Below are positions 1 through 8,315 of a DNA stretch of 36,067 bases, piece by piece. A program made the translations under genes and the position numbers. Origin of the DNA: a bacterium. GTDB lineage: Bacteria; Verrucomicrobiota; Verrucomicrobiia; Limisphaerales; JAJXZI01. A model generated the notes under the pieces. It was not told the origin of the DNA. It saw only the letters and a program-made list of their open reading frames with translations, and searched no databases. Where the stretch lies: positions 1 to 36,067 of the forward strand of contig JAJXZI010000198.1 in the NCBI GenBank assembly GCA_021780115.1, written 5' to 3'. Every line of letters starts with the position of its first letter. Position 1 is the stretch's first letter.

Positions 1-570
1 CGTGCCGGCCAGCCCCGTGCCGGCCCACATCTTAAAGGTGACGCCGGTGACCTGGTCGATCTTGGACATGGTCGGGTCAATCGGGGCGACCAGGTGGATC
101 CAGCCGTTGGTGACGGGCACGTTGAGATGGCCGAAGTAGTTCTGACTGTAGTCGCTGAACCGGACGCCGTATTCGAAGTAGCCGTAGTTGCCGCCGGAGT
201 TCGTCGGGGAACTCGCGTCCCACTTCAGGTCCATGACCAGATTCGTGAAGGCGACCAGACTGATGGTCTGTCCGCCCAGCCCGGTCACGAACGCGAACTG
301 GTTGTCGTTCGGGTAGCTGACCGGGTCAAACGCCACGGTGATCTTCATCGAGCCGGGAGTGGTTCCGCCGCCGGCGTCCACGGTGGAGTCGTAATCCAGG
401 GTCCAGGCGGGGCTGCCCCACCAGTGTGACCAGTTGCTGACCTCGCTGGGATCGTTGAAGCGGTCCACGACGAAGTTGGTGATCTGGGCCCAGCCCCAGT
501 TCGTGGAGCAGGCCAGCGCCGCGCCGGCCAGGAGCGCAAGCATTGCGTGTCGGTGACGATTTGTTTTCAT
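1..570 (-). CDS. Secreted protein of unknown function, C-terminus cut by window edge
   Basis: This open frame starts at an ATG (568-570) and runs off the left end of the window after 190 codons without a stop. The N-terminus MKTNRHRHAMLALLAGAALA is a basic stretch followed by a hydrophobic core, and a likely signal-peptidase site lies near ACSTNWGWAQ. The mature part is rich in Trp, Tyr, Asn, Gly and Asp, with segments such as FNDPSEVSNWSHWWGSPAWT and VTNGWIHLVAPIDP. This resembles the beta-sandwich, carbohydrate-binding-like N-terminal regions of secreted verrucomicrobial proteins, but no family can be named. No good Shine-Dalgarno sequence precedes the ATG. It lies 285 bp downstream of the response regulator on the same strand, probably as its own transcription unit. 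The frame is well supported by composition and signal peptide; the function is not. Confidence 0.75.
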   Translation of the reverse strand, partial: MKTNRHRHAMLALLAGAALACSTNWGWAQITNFVVDRFNDPSEVSNWSHWWGSPAWTLDYDSTVDAGGGTTPGSMKITVAFDPVSYPNDNQFAFVTGLGGQTISLVAFTNLVMDLKWDASSPTNSGGNYGYFEYGVRFSDYSQNYFGHLNVPVTNGWIHLVAPIDPTMSKIDQVTGVTFKMWAGTGLAGT

Positions 571-771
571 AGTCCAAGTTTGGCGTTCAGTGTGGTTCGG
601 CATCCAGCGCGGCCGAGAGCAGGTGTCACGTTTCACCGAAGACAGCCACGGTGGCTGCGTCTGCCCGATCCGCGGTTCGATGAAGGGGAGTCTAGCAGGC
701 TGATGGACCCCGGCATGTCATCAAAACTGGTGACAAGCTGCTGGCGGAGCGATCCGCCCGGCGGCCGCCGG

Positions 772-790
772 GACGCGGGAACCCCGCGTC
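772..790 (-). terminator. GC-rich hairpin after the response regulator
   Basis: A perfect 8-bp inverted repeat (gacgcggg / cccgcgtc) with a 3-base loop sits about 65 bp past the stop of the response regulator gene, next to a second GC palindrome (cggcggccgccg). There is no clear T-run, so intrinsic termination is only a possibility. The rest of 571-855 shows no convincing gene. Confidence 0.35.
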
Positions 791-855
791 GGGAGGAGGG
801 CACGCTGCGGCAGGCCGGTCGCCAGAACTTGTCCAACGGCCGCTTCCATCCGCAG

Positions 856-1512
856 TCATCCGCGCGGCGAACGGCGCGGCGCTTCGGCCGGGGGAAAATG
901 CGCCAGCGCGGCCACCGCCTGCGACCGGGAGCGCACGTGCAGCTTTTCATAGATCCGGCGGATGTAAGTATTCACGGTGGGCCCGCTGATGCTGAGGGAT
1001 TCGGCGATCTCCTTGTAAAGGTAGCCGCGCGCCAGCAGATCCAGCACCTCCTGTTCGCGGGGCGAGAGGGCCGCCGTTTCCGGGCGCGGCGGTTGTTGCA
1101 GCGATTGGACCACCTTGCGGGCGATGTTGCTGGTCATCGGGGAGCCGCCCGCCTGCACGTCGCGCAAGGCGGCGAGCAACTCGGCGCGCGGCGTTTGCTT
1201 GAGCAGGTAGCCGGTGGCGCCGCCCGCCAGCGCGTTGAAAATGTGGTCCGCATCCTCATACACCGTGAGCATGACGAACTGAGTCTGCGGCAACAACGGC
1301 TTCAACCGGCGCACCAATTCGATGCCGCTCAATCCAGGCAGGTTGATATCGACCAGCACCACGTCGGGCCGCTCCGGCAGCAAGTGTGCCAGCGCGCTCT
1401 CCGCCGTGCCGTGCTCACTCCCGCAGCGAAAGCCTTCCGCGCGGCGAATCCAGCCGGCCAGGATTTGCCGGGCGGGGGCGTCGTCTTCCACGATGGACAC
1501 GGTGATGCTCAA
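856..1512 (-). CDS. NarL/FixJ-family response regulator (REC + LuxR HTH)
   Basis: This is a two-domain transcription factor of 218 residues. The receiver domain (about 1-120) has the acidic pocket E9-D10-D11, the phospho-acceptor D55 (VLVDINLPGLSG), T83 (VMLTVYED) and K105 (GYLLKQTP). The C-terminal LuxR/GerE helix-turn-helix (about 148-210) contains LSPREQEVLDLLARGYLYKE and SGPTVNTYIRRIYEKL, the standard DNA-binding motif. The first codon is a TTG (1510-1512) preceded by an AAGAAGAG purine run; a GTG four codons later is an alternative start. It lies 121 bp downstream of the histidine kinase on the same strand and is almost certainly its partner. Phosphorylation of D55 would let it bind target promoters. 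Its targets cannot be read from the window. All key residues are intact. Confidence 0.93.
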   Translation of the reverse strand: MSITVSIVEDDAPARQILAGWIRRAEGFRCGSEHGTAESALAHLLPERPDVVLVDINLPGLSGIELVRRLKPLLPQTQFVMLTVYEDADHIFNALAGGATGYLLKQTPRAELLAALRDVQAGGSPMTSNIARKVVQSLQQPPRPETAALSPREQEVLDLLARGYLYKEIAESLSISGPTVNTYIRRIYEKLHVRSRSQAVAALAHFPPAEAPRRSPRG

Positions 1513-1633
1513 GCGCGCTCTTCTTTACACCCGCGGCCCGGAAGAGGGGCGTCGTGAGTTTTGATGACACGGCGGGCGAAAGCGGAAACCCGAATAGCGA
1601 CCGCGGCTGGCTTCATGTTCCGGACGGGAAATC

Positions 1634-4600
1634 TCATCCCCGGTGGCGCGGCGGCAGAGGCACGACAAATCTCACCTTCGTTCCTGCGCCCGGCGCGCTG
1701 TGGATTTCGCATCGGCCGCCGATTGCCTCGAGCCGGCGGCGCAGGTTGGCCAGGCCGTTGCCCGGCGCCATGCGGTCGCCTTCCGGCCCGGCCGCCGCCC
1801 CTGCGGATCCGGGCGCAAAACCCCGGCCGTTGTCTTCGACGGCCAGGGAAAACGCTGCCGGCTGGAGGGCGAGCACGACGCGGACTTCCGTGGCGTCGGC
1901 GTGCTTCAGCACGTTGTGCAACGCCTCCTTGAACGCGAGAAACAGGTTGTGGCGCACGTCCGCCGTCAGCGGCCGGGCGGGCAGGCGCAGGGGCAAATCG
2001 AGCCGGCACCGGAGGCCCGCGGCGCTCAGGAATTCCTGCGCGAACCTCCCCAGATACGTCGCCAGGCTGTCGAGCGTGTCGTGCTGCGGGTTCACCGCCC
2101 AGACGATTTCATCCAGGGCGCGCGTCAATTCACGGGCCGTGAGGTAGATCCGGTCCAGGTCCGTCGCGGCCTGCTCCGGGTGGTCCAATTCGCCGCGCGC
2201 CGACTGGCTGAGCAGCGTGATGCGCGTGAGGCTGGCGCCCAGGTCGTCGTGGATGTCCTGCGCGATGCGGGCGCGCTCGCGTTCGACGGCCCGCTGGCGC
2301 TCCAGGCGTTCGAGCTTGTGCCGGAGCCGGCGGCGCGTGCCGAAGAGCACCAGTCCGCCCACGCCCGCCGCCGCCGCGCCGCCGGCCGACAGCCGGAACC
2401 ACCACGTTTGCCAGAATTGCGGCAGGATCGTCAGCGCCAGCGTGGCGCCTTGCTGGTTCCACACGCCGTCGTTATTGCAGGCAATGACGCGAAACGCGTA
2501 GTCGCCCGGAGGCAGGTAGCGGTAGTCGGCGCTGCGCCGCCGACCCGCGTCTTCCCATTCGGACTCCAAGCCCTCGAGGCGATACTTGAACCGCACCTTC
2601 TCCGGCGCGGTGAAGCTCAAGCCCGTGTAGCGGAACTCAAACCGGTGTCGGCCCGGCGCGACCTCGACGAAGGGGGAAGGAGGAACGCGGAACGAAGAAT
2701 GGTTTCCCGTCCCACCGGCGCGACCAGAAACCTGGGGCTTTAGTCTTTGCGCCTTCCCATCGACGAGGCATTCCTCGATGACGACCGGTGGCGGCAGGGC
2801 GTTGGTTGGCGCGTCCGTCGGATCCAACGCGACCAGTCCTTTGGTGGTAGGGAACCATAAGCGCCCGTCCGCTGTCTGGCATCCTGCCGGCTGCAATCCC
2901 CCGGAACACTCCAGCGTGGGCAATCCGTCCGCGGTCGTGTAACTGACGCAGTGGAGGGAAGCTGTTTGGCCGTCGGCACACCGGTTCAACTCCGTTGTGC
3001 GGACCCCGATGAGGCCGCTGTACGAGCTCATCCAGAAGCTGCCGCGCCCATCGTCCTCGATGTGGCAGATCACGTTGTTGGGCAAGCCGTTTGCCGTGCT
3101 GATCGCGGCGAAGCGGCCGGCTTTCAGGCGGCACAGACCGCCGCCGAAAGTCCCGATCCACAGCGCGCCATCACGGTCGGAGTGCAAGCACAGGACGAAG
3201 TCGTTGGGCAGGCCGTCGCTTTTGCGAAATTGCCGCAGCTTGCCATCCGTCAGGCGACCCAGACCACCGCCGGACATCCCGAACCACACGGCGCCGGCCG
3301 CGTCTTCCACGACCGTCCGCACGTCCGGCAGCGCCAGGCCCTCCGGGCGCCCAAACCACGCGGCGTGGCCCGCCTCGTAGCGGAGCAAGCCCGCGCCCGT
3401 CCCGACCCACAACTCGCCGTCCCGCCCCGGGAGCAGCGCCGGCATCGGGACTGTGACGCCCTCCAGGCCGGGAACGCGCTCGAACCGCTCGCCCCGTCGG
3501 ACGAACAAGCCGCCGCCCCAGGTGCCCACCCAGAGTTGGCCCCGCGCGTCTTCCGCGACGGACCAGATGAACGGGTTGGCCAGCCCGTCGGCCTCGCTGA
3601 AGCGCGTCCAGACGCGATCGCGAAGACGATACAGCCCCGCGCCCTCGGTGCCCACCCAGAGCGCGCCGTCGCGGGCCGCCGTGACGGAGAGCACCGCCCG
3701 GCCCTGCCAGGCATCCGGCGCGTCCACGGTGGCGACCGGGGTGGCGCGCAACGCATTCAAGCCGCCGCTGCCGACTCCCACCCAGAGGTTGCCCTCGTGG
3801 TCCTCGCACAGACACCGCACCCAATCGTGGGACAATCCGTTCGTGCGGCTGAAGTGCAGCACCGCGCCGTCCGGCCGGAGCAGGTACACGCCTTGATCCA
3901 GCGTTCCCGCCATGAGGGCGCCCGCCTGCGTCTCGAACAGGGCGGTGACGGAGCTTTGACCCCACGGGCACGCGCCCCGGTCTTCCTCCCAGCGCTGCCG
4001 TTTCCACTGGCGCACGCGCCCATCCCGGACGATCCAGAGACCACCGCTCCGACTGGCGCAGATCGCCTGCACGTAGCCATCGGTGGAGGACGCGCCCAGC
4101 GGCAAAGGCACGAGCCGGCCCGCCTCCAGCACCGCCACGGCGCCGCCGCGCAGGACGCACAACCGGCCCCCGGTGTCCCGGCACAGCGCGACCGGTCCCG
4201 GCGTGCCGGCCGCACGGGCGTCGGGCGGGAGCCGCAGGCCGTCTCGCACCCGCGCCAGGGAGCCGGCTTCATTTAGCAACCAGACGTCCCCGGTCTCATC
4301 CGCTCCGAGACTGACAATCTTTCCGCCGTCCCAGCCTCCGGGGATGGTCACCGGTGCGAAGCCGCCTGGATCCAGCCGGGTCAGGTCGCCCGTCTCATGG
4401 CCGATCCAGAGCGTCCCGCCCGGATCCACGAACAAACTGGTGACGCGGCTGCTCTTTAACGCCGGCGTGTTGGCGGTGTCGAAGACGGCGAAGCGCGCGC
4501 CGTCGAACCGTACGAGGCCGTTGTAGGTGCCGAGCCAGAGATAGCCGTCGTGCGCCTGCACGACGGCGGTGACGGAGTTTTGCGGCAATCCGTCCTCAGA

Positions 4601-4861
4601 CTGCCAGGCGCGGAGGAAATAATTGGGAACGGGGGAACGTGCCGGAGCGGGAAAACAACTCATCACCCACACCGCCACCGCCAGCCCGACCCTCCCCAGC
4701 GTTGGTGTGGGCGCACGGGACTCAACCGGGCTGGCACGGCGGCGGCACACGCCGGGGATTGTGCGGAGCGGAACCCGCCGAAGCAAGTCCGGGCGCCCGG
4801 TCCCGCCGACGCCAGGGTGCCACTTGCCGAGGCGCGGTTTGTCGTCTAACTTGGCACGCAC
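1634..4861 (-). CDS. Propeller-sensor histidine kinase (Reg_prop / Y_Y_Y / HisKA_3)
   Basis: This is a large membrane sensor kinase of 1075 residues as called from GTG at 4861. A hydrophobic signal/anchor (LGRVGLAVAVWVMSCF, about 56-71) is followed by two-component-regulator propeller repeats (about 85-690; recurrent DRDGALWIGTFGGGLCRL-like units). A Y_Y_Y domain follows (about 750-812, with PPGDYAFRVIACNNDG), then a transmembrane helix (about 821-842). The cytoplasmic kinase has a HisKA_3 dimerisation domain with phospho-acceptor H871 (IAQDIHDDLGASLT). Its HATPase shows the N box (EALHNVLKHA), G1 (DNGRGF) and G2 (GNGLANLRRR). Family knowledge says the periplasmic propellers sense extracellular ligands, often glycans; no ligand can be inferred here. 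The codons before the signal segment are poorly protein-like, so the true start may be further in. The response regulator follows on the same strand. Confidence 0.92.
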   Translation of the reverse strand: MRAKLDDKPRLGKWHPGVGGTGRPDLLRRVPLRTIPGVCRRRASPVESRAPTPTLGRVGLAVAVWVMSCFPAPARSPVPNYFLRAWQSEDGLPQNSVTAVVQAHDGYLWLGTYNGLVRFDGARFAVFDTANTPALKSSRVTSLFVDPGGTLWIGHETGDLTRLDPGGFAPVTIPGGWDGGKIVSLGADETGDVWLLNEAGSLARVRDGLRLPPDARAAGTPGPVALCRDTGGRLCVLRGGAVAVLEAGRLVPLPLGASSTDGYVQAICASRSGGLWIVRDGRVRQWKRQRWEEDRGACPWGQSSVTALFETQAGALMAGTLDQGVYLLRPDGAVLHFSRTNGLSHDWVRCLCEDHEGNLWVGVGSGGLNALRATPVATVDAPDAWQGRAVLSVTAARDGALWVGTEGAGLYRLRDRVWTRFSEADGLANPFIWSVAEDARGQLWVGTWGGGLFVRRGERFERVPGLEGVTVPMPALLPGRDGELWVGTGAGLLRYEAGHAAWFGRPEGLALPDVRTVVEDAAGAVWFGMSGGGLGRLTDGKLRQFRKSDGLPNDFVLCLHSDRDGALWIGTFGGGLCRLKAGRFAAISTANGLPNNVICHIEDDGRGSFWMSSYSGLIGVRTTELNRCADGQTASLHCVSYTTADGLPTLECSGGLQPAGCQTADGRLWFPTTKGLVALDPTDAPTNALPPPVVIEECLVDGKAQRLKPQVSGRAGGTGNHSSFRVPPSPFVEVAPGRHRFEFRYTGLSFTAPEKVRFKYRLEGLESEWEDAGRRRSADYRYLPPGDYAFRVIACNNDGVWNQQGATLALTILPQFWQTWWFRLSAGGAAAAGVGGLVLFGTRRRLRHKLERLERQRAVERERARIAQDIHDDLGASLTRITLLSQSARGELDHPEQAATDLDRIYLTARELTRALDEIVWAVNPQHDTLDSLATYLGRFAQEFLSAAGLRCRLDLPLRLPARPLTADVRHNLFLAFKEALHNVLKHADATEVRVVLALQPAAFSLAVEDNGRGFAPGSAGAAAGPEGDRMAPGNGLANLRRRLEAIGGRCEIHSAPGAGTKVRFVVPLPPRHRG

Positions 4862-4900
4862 TAAACCCGAAGGTTAAGCGGGCTACTCGTTAAGCCCACT

Positions 4901-4916
4901 TGTGACTTCGATCACT
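4901..4916. promoter_or_regulatory. CRP/FNR-type palindrome in the korA / kinase divergent promoter
   Basis: TGTGACTTCGATCACT has the architecture TGTGA-N6-TCACt, one base short of the classical CRP half-site pair. It is centred about 42 bp before the korA ATG and about 47 bp before the kinase GTG. Family knowledge: CRP/FNR-superfamily regulators bind such sites and often control anaerobic or redox genes. Binding is inference, and no convincing -10/-35 pair was found beside it. Confidence 0.45.
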
Positions 4917-4950
4917 TGCAGTCGTCATCGGTTAGACCAGATTTGACATC

Positions 4951-6762
4951 ATGGCTACAGTGGACTTTGCCGTCGGCATCGGCGGGGAAAACGGGCAGGG
5001 CATCGCGAGCACGGGTGACATTCTCGCGCGCATCTTCGCCCGGCGCGGCCTGCACCTCGTCGCCTACAACGCCTACCAATCCATCATCCGCGGCGGGCAC
5101 ACCTTCCTGACCCTGCGGGCCAGTGATGGCCCGGTGCGGAACCTCGGTGACAAGGTGGACGTGCTGATCCCGCTCAACCAGGACAGCCTGGACCGGCACC
5201 TGCGCCTGCTCCGCGCCGGGGCACGCGTCGTGTTCGACGGGGACAAGCTCAAGCCCGGCGCCGTCGCCGACGGCGTGCAATTGTGTCCGATGCCGATGAA
5301 GCAGCTTTGCGGGGCGAACAAGCTGGCCGCGAACACCGCCGCGCTCGGCGCCACGTTGCAAATGCTGGGCATCGAGTCCGAACCGCTGGAGACGGTGATC
5401 GCGCGGCAGTTCAAGAAGAAGGGCGCGGCGGTCGTCAACGAGAACGTCGGCATCGCCCGCGCCGGTTACGAGTACGCGGCGCAGCATTTCCAGTCCTTCC
5501 CCGTGAAGACGCCCAAGCTGCCCAAGCCGCAGGCGATCATCACCGGCAATCAGGCCACCGCGATGGGCGGCGCGGCGGCGGGCGTGAAATTTTACGCGGC
5601 GTATCCGATGAGCCCCTCCACCGGCGTGTTGATGTGGATGGCCAACCACGCCCGGCAACTCGGCATCATGGTCCGCCAGGTCGAGGACGAGATCGGCGTG
5701 ATGAACATGGTGATCGGCGCGGCGCACACCGGCTGCCGCGCGATGTGCGCGACTTCCGGCGGCGGGTTCGCGCTGATGAGCGAGGCGGTGGGCATGGCCG
5801 GCATGATCGAGACGCCGATCGTCTGCGTGGACGTGCAGCGGGCCGGCCCGGCCACCGGCGTGCCGACCAAGACCGAGCAGGGCGACCTGTGGCAGTTGCT
5901 CGGCGCCGGCCAGGGGGATTACCCGCGCATTCTCGTCGCGCCGGCCAGCCAACTGGATTTGTTCCGGACCATTCCCGAGCTGTTCAATCTCTGCGACCGC
6001 TACCAGTGTCCCGGCTTGGTGCTCGCGGACCTGCTCATCTCGGAGGGCACGGCGAGCGTGGACCCGGCGGACCTCGACTTCAACGTGCCGATCGAGCGCG
6101 GCCAGATCATTTTCCCGAACGGCAATGGCAACGGCGACGCGACGAATCCGGCCAGCGGCTACAACGACGACGCTTACTGGCGCTATGCGAATACCGAGAG
6201 CGGCATCTCCCCCCGCGCCGTGCCGGGCGTGCCCGGCCACATCCACATTGCCGCCACCGATGAGCACGACGAAGACGGCACGCTCATCAGCGACGAATTC
6301 ACCAACCCGGCCAAGCGGCGGAAGATGGTTGAAAAACGCGGACGCAAGTTGCAGACGGCGCTGTCCCGGATCGCGCCGCCGCAACTGGTCGGCCCGCCCA
6401 ACGCGGGCGTCACGCTGGTCGGCTGGGGCTCGACCGAAGGGGTGATTCGGGAAGCGGTTGAGAAGCTCGCCGGTGAGGAAGGCATCGTCGCCAATCACCT
6501 GCAGGTCAAATGGCTCGCGCCCTTTCACGCCGAAGAGGTCACGCGCCTGCTCTCGCACGCCCACCGGATCATCATCGTGGAGAACAATTACAGCGGCCAG
6601 TTTGCCCGCTATCTCCGCTCCGAAACCGGCCTCGCCGCCCACGGTTTCATCCGAAAGTACGACGGCGAGCCGTTCATGCCGCACCACATCGTCGCCGCCG
6701 TGAAAGAACAACTGGCGGGCCAGACCACGCTCTCCGTCCCGGTCCATGAAGTCGTCGCCTAA
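4951..6762 (+). CDS. korA: 2-oxoacid:ferredoxin oxidoreductase, fused gamma-alpha subunit
   Basis: This is the larger subunit of a 2-oxoacid (probably 2-oxoglutarate):ferredoxin oxidoreductase, a cytoplasmic enzyme that interconverts 2-oxoacid + CoA with acyl-CoA + CO2 and reduces ferredoxin. At 603 residues it matches the fused form. The gamma domain (about 1-185) opens with FAVGIGGENGQGIASTGDIL and contains SIIRGGHTF. The alpha domain (about 195-600) has the conserved AMGGAAAGVKFYAAYPMSPST start and QRAGPATGVPTKTEQGDL, followed by a C-terminal transketolase-C-like part (WGSTEGVIREAV, IIIVENNYSGQ). korB follows after 9 bp, so the two are an operon. Substrate choice between 2-oxoglutarate and other 2-oxoacids cannot be settled from sequence alone. 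A CRP/FNR-like palindrome lies upstream. The ATG start fits the family N-terminus. Confidence 0.93.
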   Translation: MATVDFAVGIGGENGQGIASTGDILARIFARRGLHLVAYNAYQSIIRGGHTFLTLRASDGPVRNLGDKVDVLIPLNQDSLDRHLRLLRAGARVVFDGDKLKPGAVADGVQLCPMPMKQLCGANKLAANTAALGATLQMLGIESEPLETVIARQFKKKGAAVVNENVGIARAGYEYAAQHFQSFPVKTPKLPKPQAIITGNQATAMGGAAAGVKFYAAYPMSPSTGVLMWMANHARQLGIMVRQVEDEIGVMNMVIGAAHTGCRAMCATSGGGFALMSEAVGMAGMIETPIVCVDVQRAGPATGVPTKTEQGDLWQLLGAGQGDYPRILVAPASQLDLFRTIPELFNLCDRYQCPGLVLADLLISEGTASVDPADLDFNVPIERGQIIFPNGNGNGDATNPASGYNDDAYWRYANTESGISPRAVPGVPGHIHIAATDEHDEDGTLISDEFTNPAKRRKMVEKRGRKLQTALSRIAPPQLVGPPNAGVTLVGWGSTEGVIREAVEKLAGEEGIVANHLQVKWLAPFHAEEVTRLLSHAHRIIIVENNYSGQFARYLRSETGLAAHGFIRKYDGEPFMPHHIVAAVKEQLAGQTTLSVPVHEVVA

Positions 6763-6771
6763 AGGAAAACC

Positions 6772-7701
6772 ATGAGCACTGCCATCGAAAACCCTCCCCC
6801 CACGGAAACCCCGGCACCCGCGCTCGCCGCGCTCACCAAGGACACCTACAAGAGCAAAATCCACCCGGACTGGTGCCCCGGCTGCGGGGACTTCTCCGTG
6901 CTGGCGGCGTTGCAAACCGCGCTCTTCGAGCTGGGGCTGCCGCCGCATCAAGTGCTGGTGATCAGCGGCATCGGGTGTTCCTCCAACCTGCCGGGCTTCA
7001 TGAACACCTACGGCATGCACACGCTGCACGGCCGTTCGCTGGCCGTGGGGACCGGCGCCAAACTGGGCAACCACGAACTCAAGGTCATCTGCACCGGCGG
7101 CGACGGCGACGGTTACGGCATCGGCGGCAACCATTTCATGCACGTCATGCGCCGCAACGTGGACCTGACCTACATCGTCATGGACAACCAGATTTACGGG
7201 CTGACCACCGGGCAGGTTTCGCCCACCAGCCGCAAGGGCATGGTGACCAAGACGACGCCGCAAGGCAGCGTGGAAAACCCGATCAACCCGATCCCGCTGG
7301 CCATCGTGGGCGGCGCCACCTACGTCGCCCGCGCGTTCAGCGGCAAGCAAAAGCACATGGTTGAAATCCTCAAGGGCGCCCTCCAGCACCGGGGCTTCGC
7401 GTTGGTGGACGTGTTTAGTCCGTGCGTCACCTACAACAAGGAGAACACCTACCCGTTCTTCAACCAGCGCGTCAAACTCCTGGAGGAAACCGGCCACGAC
7501 CCGGCCGATTTTCACAAGGCACTGGACGCCGGTTATCAGTGGGGCGACGAAATCCCCGTCGGCCTGTTCTGGCGTCGTACCGACCTGCCGGCGCTGGAGG
7601 ATCTGGAGCCCGTCCTGCACGATGGCCAGGGGCCGCTGGCCTTCCGCAAACTCGGCCTCTCGCCGGAACAGGCCCAGGCCCTTGTGCGCGAACTGCTCTG
7701 A
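6772..7701 (+). CDS. korB: 2-oxoacid:ferredoxin oxidoreductase, beta subunit
   Basis: This is the thiamine-diphosphate- and iron-sulfur-binding beta subunit (309 residues) that pairs with the upstream gamma-alpha subunit. The TPP motif is GGDGDGYGIGGNHFMHVMRR followed by YIVMDNQIYGLTTGQ. Four cysteines of the expected 4Fe-4S cluster are present: WCPGCGD (two), SGIGCSSNLPGF (one) and FSPCVTYNK (one). The start is well defined: AAAGGA lies five bases before ATG, one of the few clear Shine-Dalgarno sites among the housekeeping genes here, and it overlaps the korA stop region. The C-terminal 60 residues are the usual variable tail. There is no separate delta-type ferredoxin subunit gene nearby, as is normal for this two-subunit form. 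Confidence 0.94.
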   Translation: MSTAIENPPPTETPAPALAALTKDTYKSKIHPDWCPGCGDFSVLAALQTALFELGLPPHQVLVISGIGCSSNLPGFMNTYGMHTLHGRSLAVGTGAKLGNHELKVICTGGDGDGYGIGGNHFMHVMRRNVDLTYIVMDNQIYGLTTGQVSPTSRKGMVTKTTPQGSVENPINPIPLAIVGGATYVARAFSGKQKHMVEILKGALQHRGFALVDVFSPCVTYNKENTYPFFNQRVKLLEETGHDPADFHKALDAGYQWGDEIPVGLFWRRTDLPALEDLEPVLHDGQGPLAFRKLGLSPEQAQALVRELL

Positions 7702-7936
7702 CACCCGGTTTCGACGGGGAGGGCCGTCGCCGACCGGTTCCGCGATGACGACCCGCGGCATGAGGGAATGTTGCGCCCCAGCCGAGGGCGGTGGGGTTCA
7801 ACGCCAAGGCGTGACGCCGCGGGGCCGCAAGGGTGGATTAGCCGGCGCTTTTCGCTGACCATGTCGCCGGGACGTTCCTACGCCAGCATCCTCGCCGGAA
7901 CAGAGGGGAAAATGGTCCACCCCACGAGAACGATCC
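7702..7936. other. Intergenic stretch, no gene; degenerate repeat-like sequence
   Basis: No convincing coding region lies on either strand between korB and the RM-gene remnant. The stretch holds several short palindromes, including cgccaaggcg near 7802. It also has the phrase ttcaacgccaaggcgtgacg (7798-7817) followed by ggggccgcaaggg, which looks like a worn copy of the 'aacgccaaggcgcaaggacgcaaag' type of intergenic repeat that I recall from several bacterial phyla. It may also contain the terminators for the convergent korB and accessory-island transcripts, but no T-tailed hairpin stands out. Confidence 0.4.
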
Positions 7937-8069
7937 CGGCCCTCCACCCAGCGCGTCGTTTTGCTGGTTGGCGACGGTGACAGCGTTTTGGAGCGTGGCA
8001 CGCTCGGCGTCGGATTTGGCGGCACGCAGCTTCGGCACCAACGCCAGCATCTTGTTCACCAATGGTTCT
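7937..8069 (-). pseudogene. RM 3'-end remnant D (internal deletion, end of cassette array)
   Basis: Read on the minus strand this encodes LVNKMLALVPKLRAAKSD and then ATLQNAVTVANQQNDAL. It aligns with the C-terminal helical tail of the intact RM enzyme (LVDKLLALTPKLRAAQTE and TLQNAVTATDQQIDAL). The Tyr-Asp-Leu-Tyr-Gly-Leu-Thr segment that should follow is missing. The sequence jumps from GCGCTGG to GTGGAGGGC, as if a short deletion joined two CTGG-like sites. It keeps GGAGG (7941-7945 as cctcc) but no start codon at the usual distance, and no gene follows. A trailing GGATCGT is shared with remnant C. It lies directly after the second DUF4926 gene. Confidence 0.8.
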
Positions 8070-8072
8070 CGA

Positions 8073-8306
8073 TCAAGCTGCCACTGCCAATGCTCGCGCA
8101 TGGGTGATTTCGCGCCGGTTCACCGACCGCACCTGCGCGGCTTCGAGCGTGACCACGGCGGCGGTATGCCCGTCCAAAGCCACGAACTCGACTTCGTACG
8201 CCAGGCCATCCGAATACACATGGACCACCGTGCCCACGTCACCGGCTTCCAGCCCTTCGGCCGGGACCGGCGTTTTCAGCACCACTCGTTCGTGTTCTTT
8301 GATCAT
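8073..8306 (-). CDS. DUF4926-family small protein, copy 2
   Basis: This is a protein of 77 residues starting MIKEHERVVLKTPVPAEG, with the DUF4926 core GDVGTVVHVYSDGLAYEVEF and GHTAAVVTLEAAQVR. Such proteins are predicted small beta-barrels resembling SH3/KOW-like folds; their function is unknown to me. It follows the DUF6883 gene by 9 bp on the same strand, the same order as in the other pair at 9231-9801. By eye it is roughly 60% identical to that other DUF4926 protein, with the N-terminal MIKEH and the GDVGTVVH core best kept. The ATG is preceded by a weak GAGATG. The 3' end overlaps no real gene, and RM remnant D begins just beyond the stop. The pairing suggests a two-gene module, perhaps toxin-antitoxin-like, which is inference only. 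Confidence 0.85.
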   Translation of the reverse strand: MIKEHERVVLKTPVPAEGLEAGDVGTVVHVYSDGLAYEVEFVALDGHTAAVVTLEAAQVRSVNRREITHARALAVAA

Positions 8307-8315
8307 AGTTTCATC

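Noticed and set aside
4912-7761. 949-codon open frame on the minus strand across korA-korB
   Set aside because: It is antisense to two genes with complete catalytic motifs; its translation is His/Arg/Val-rich with no domain. It is a product of high GC at third codon positions.
7838-8101. 87-codon gene downstream of DUF4926
   Set aside because: Its core is an RM C-terminal remnant and the rest translates intergenic repeat-like sequence; it overlaps the DUF4926 end.
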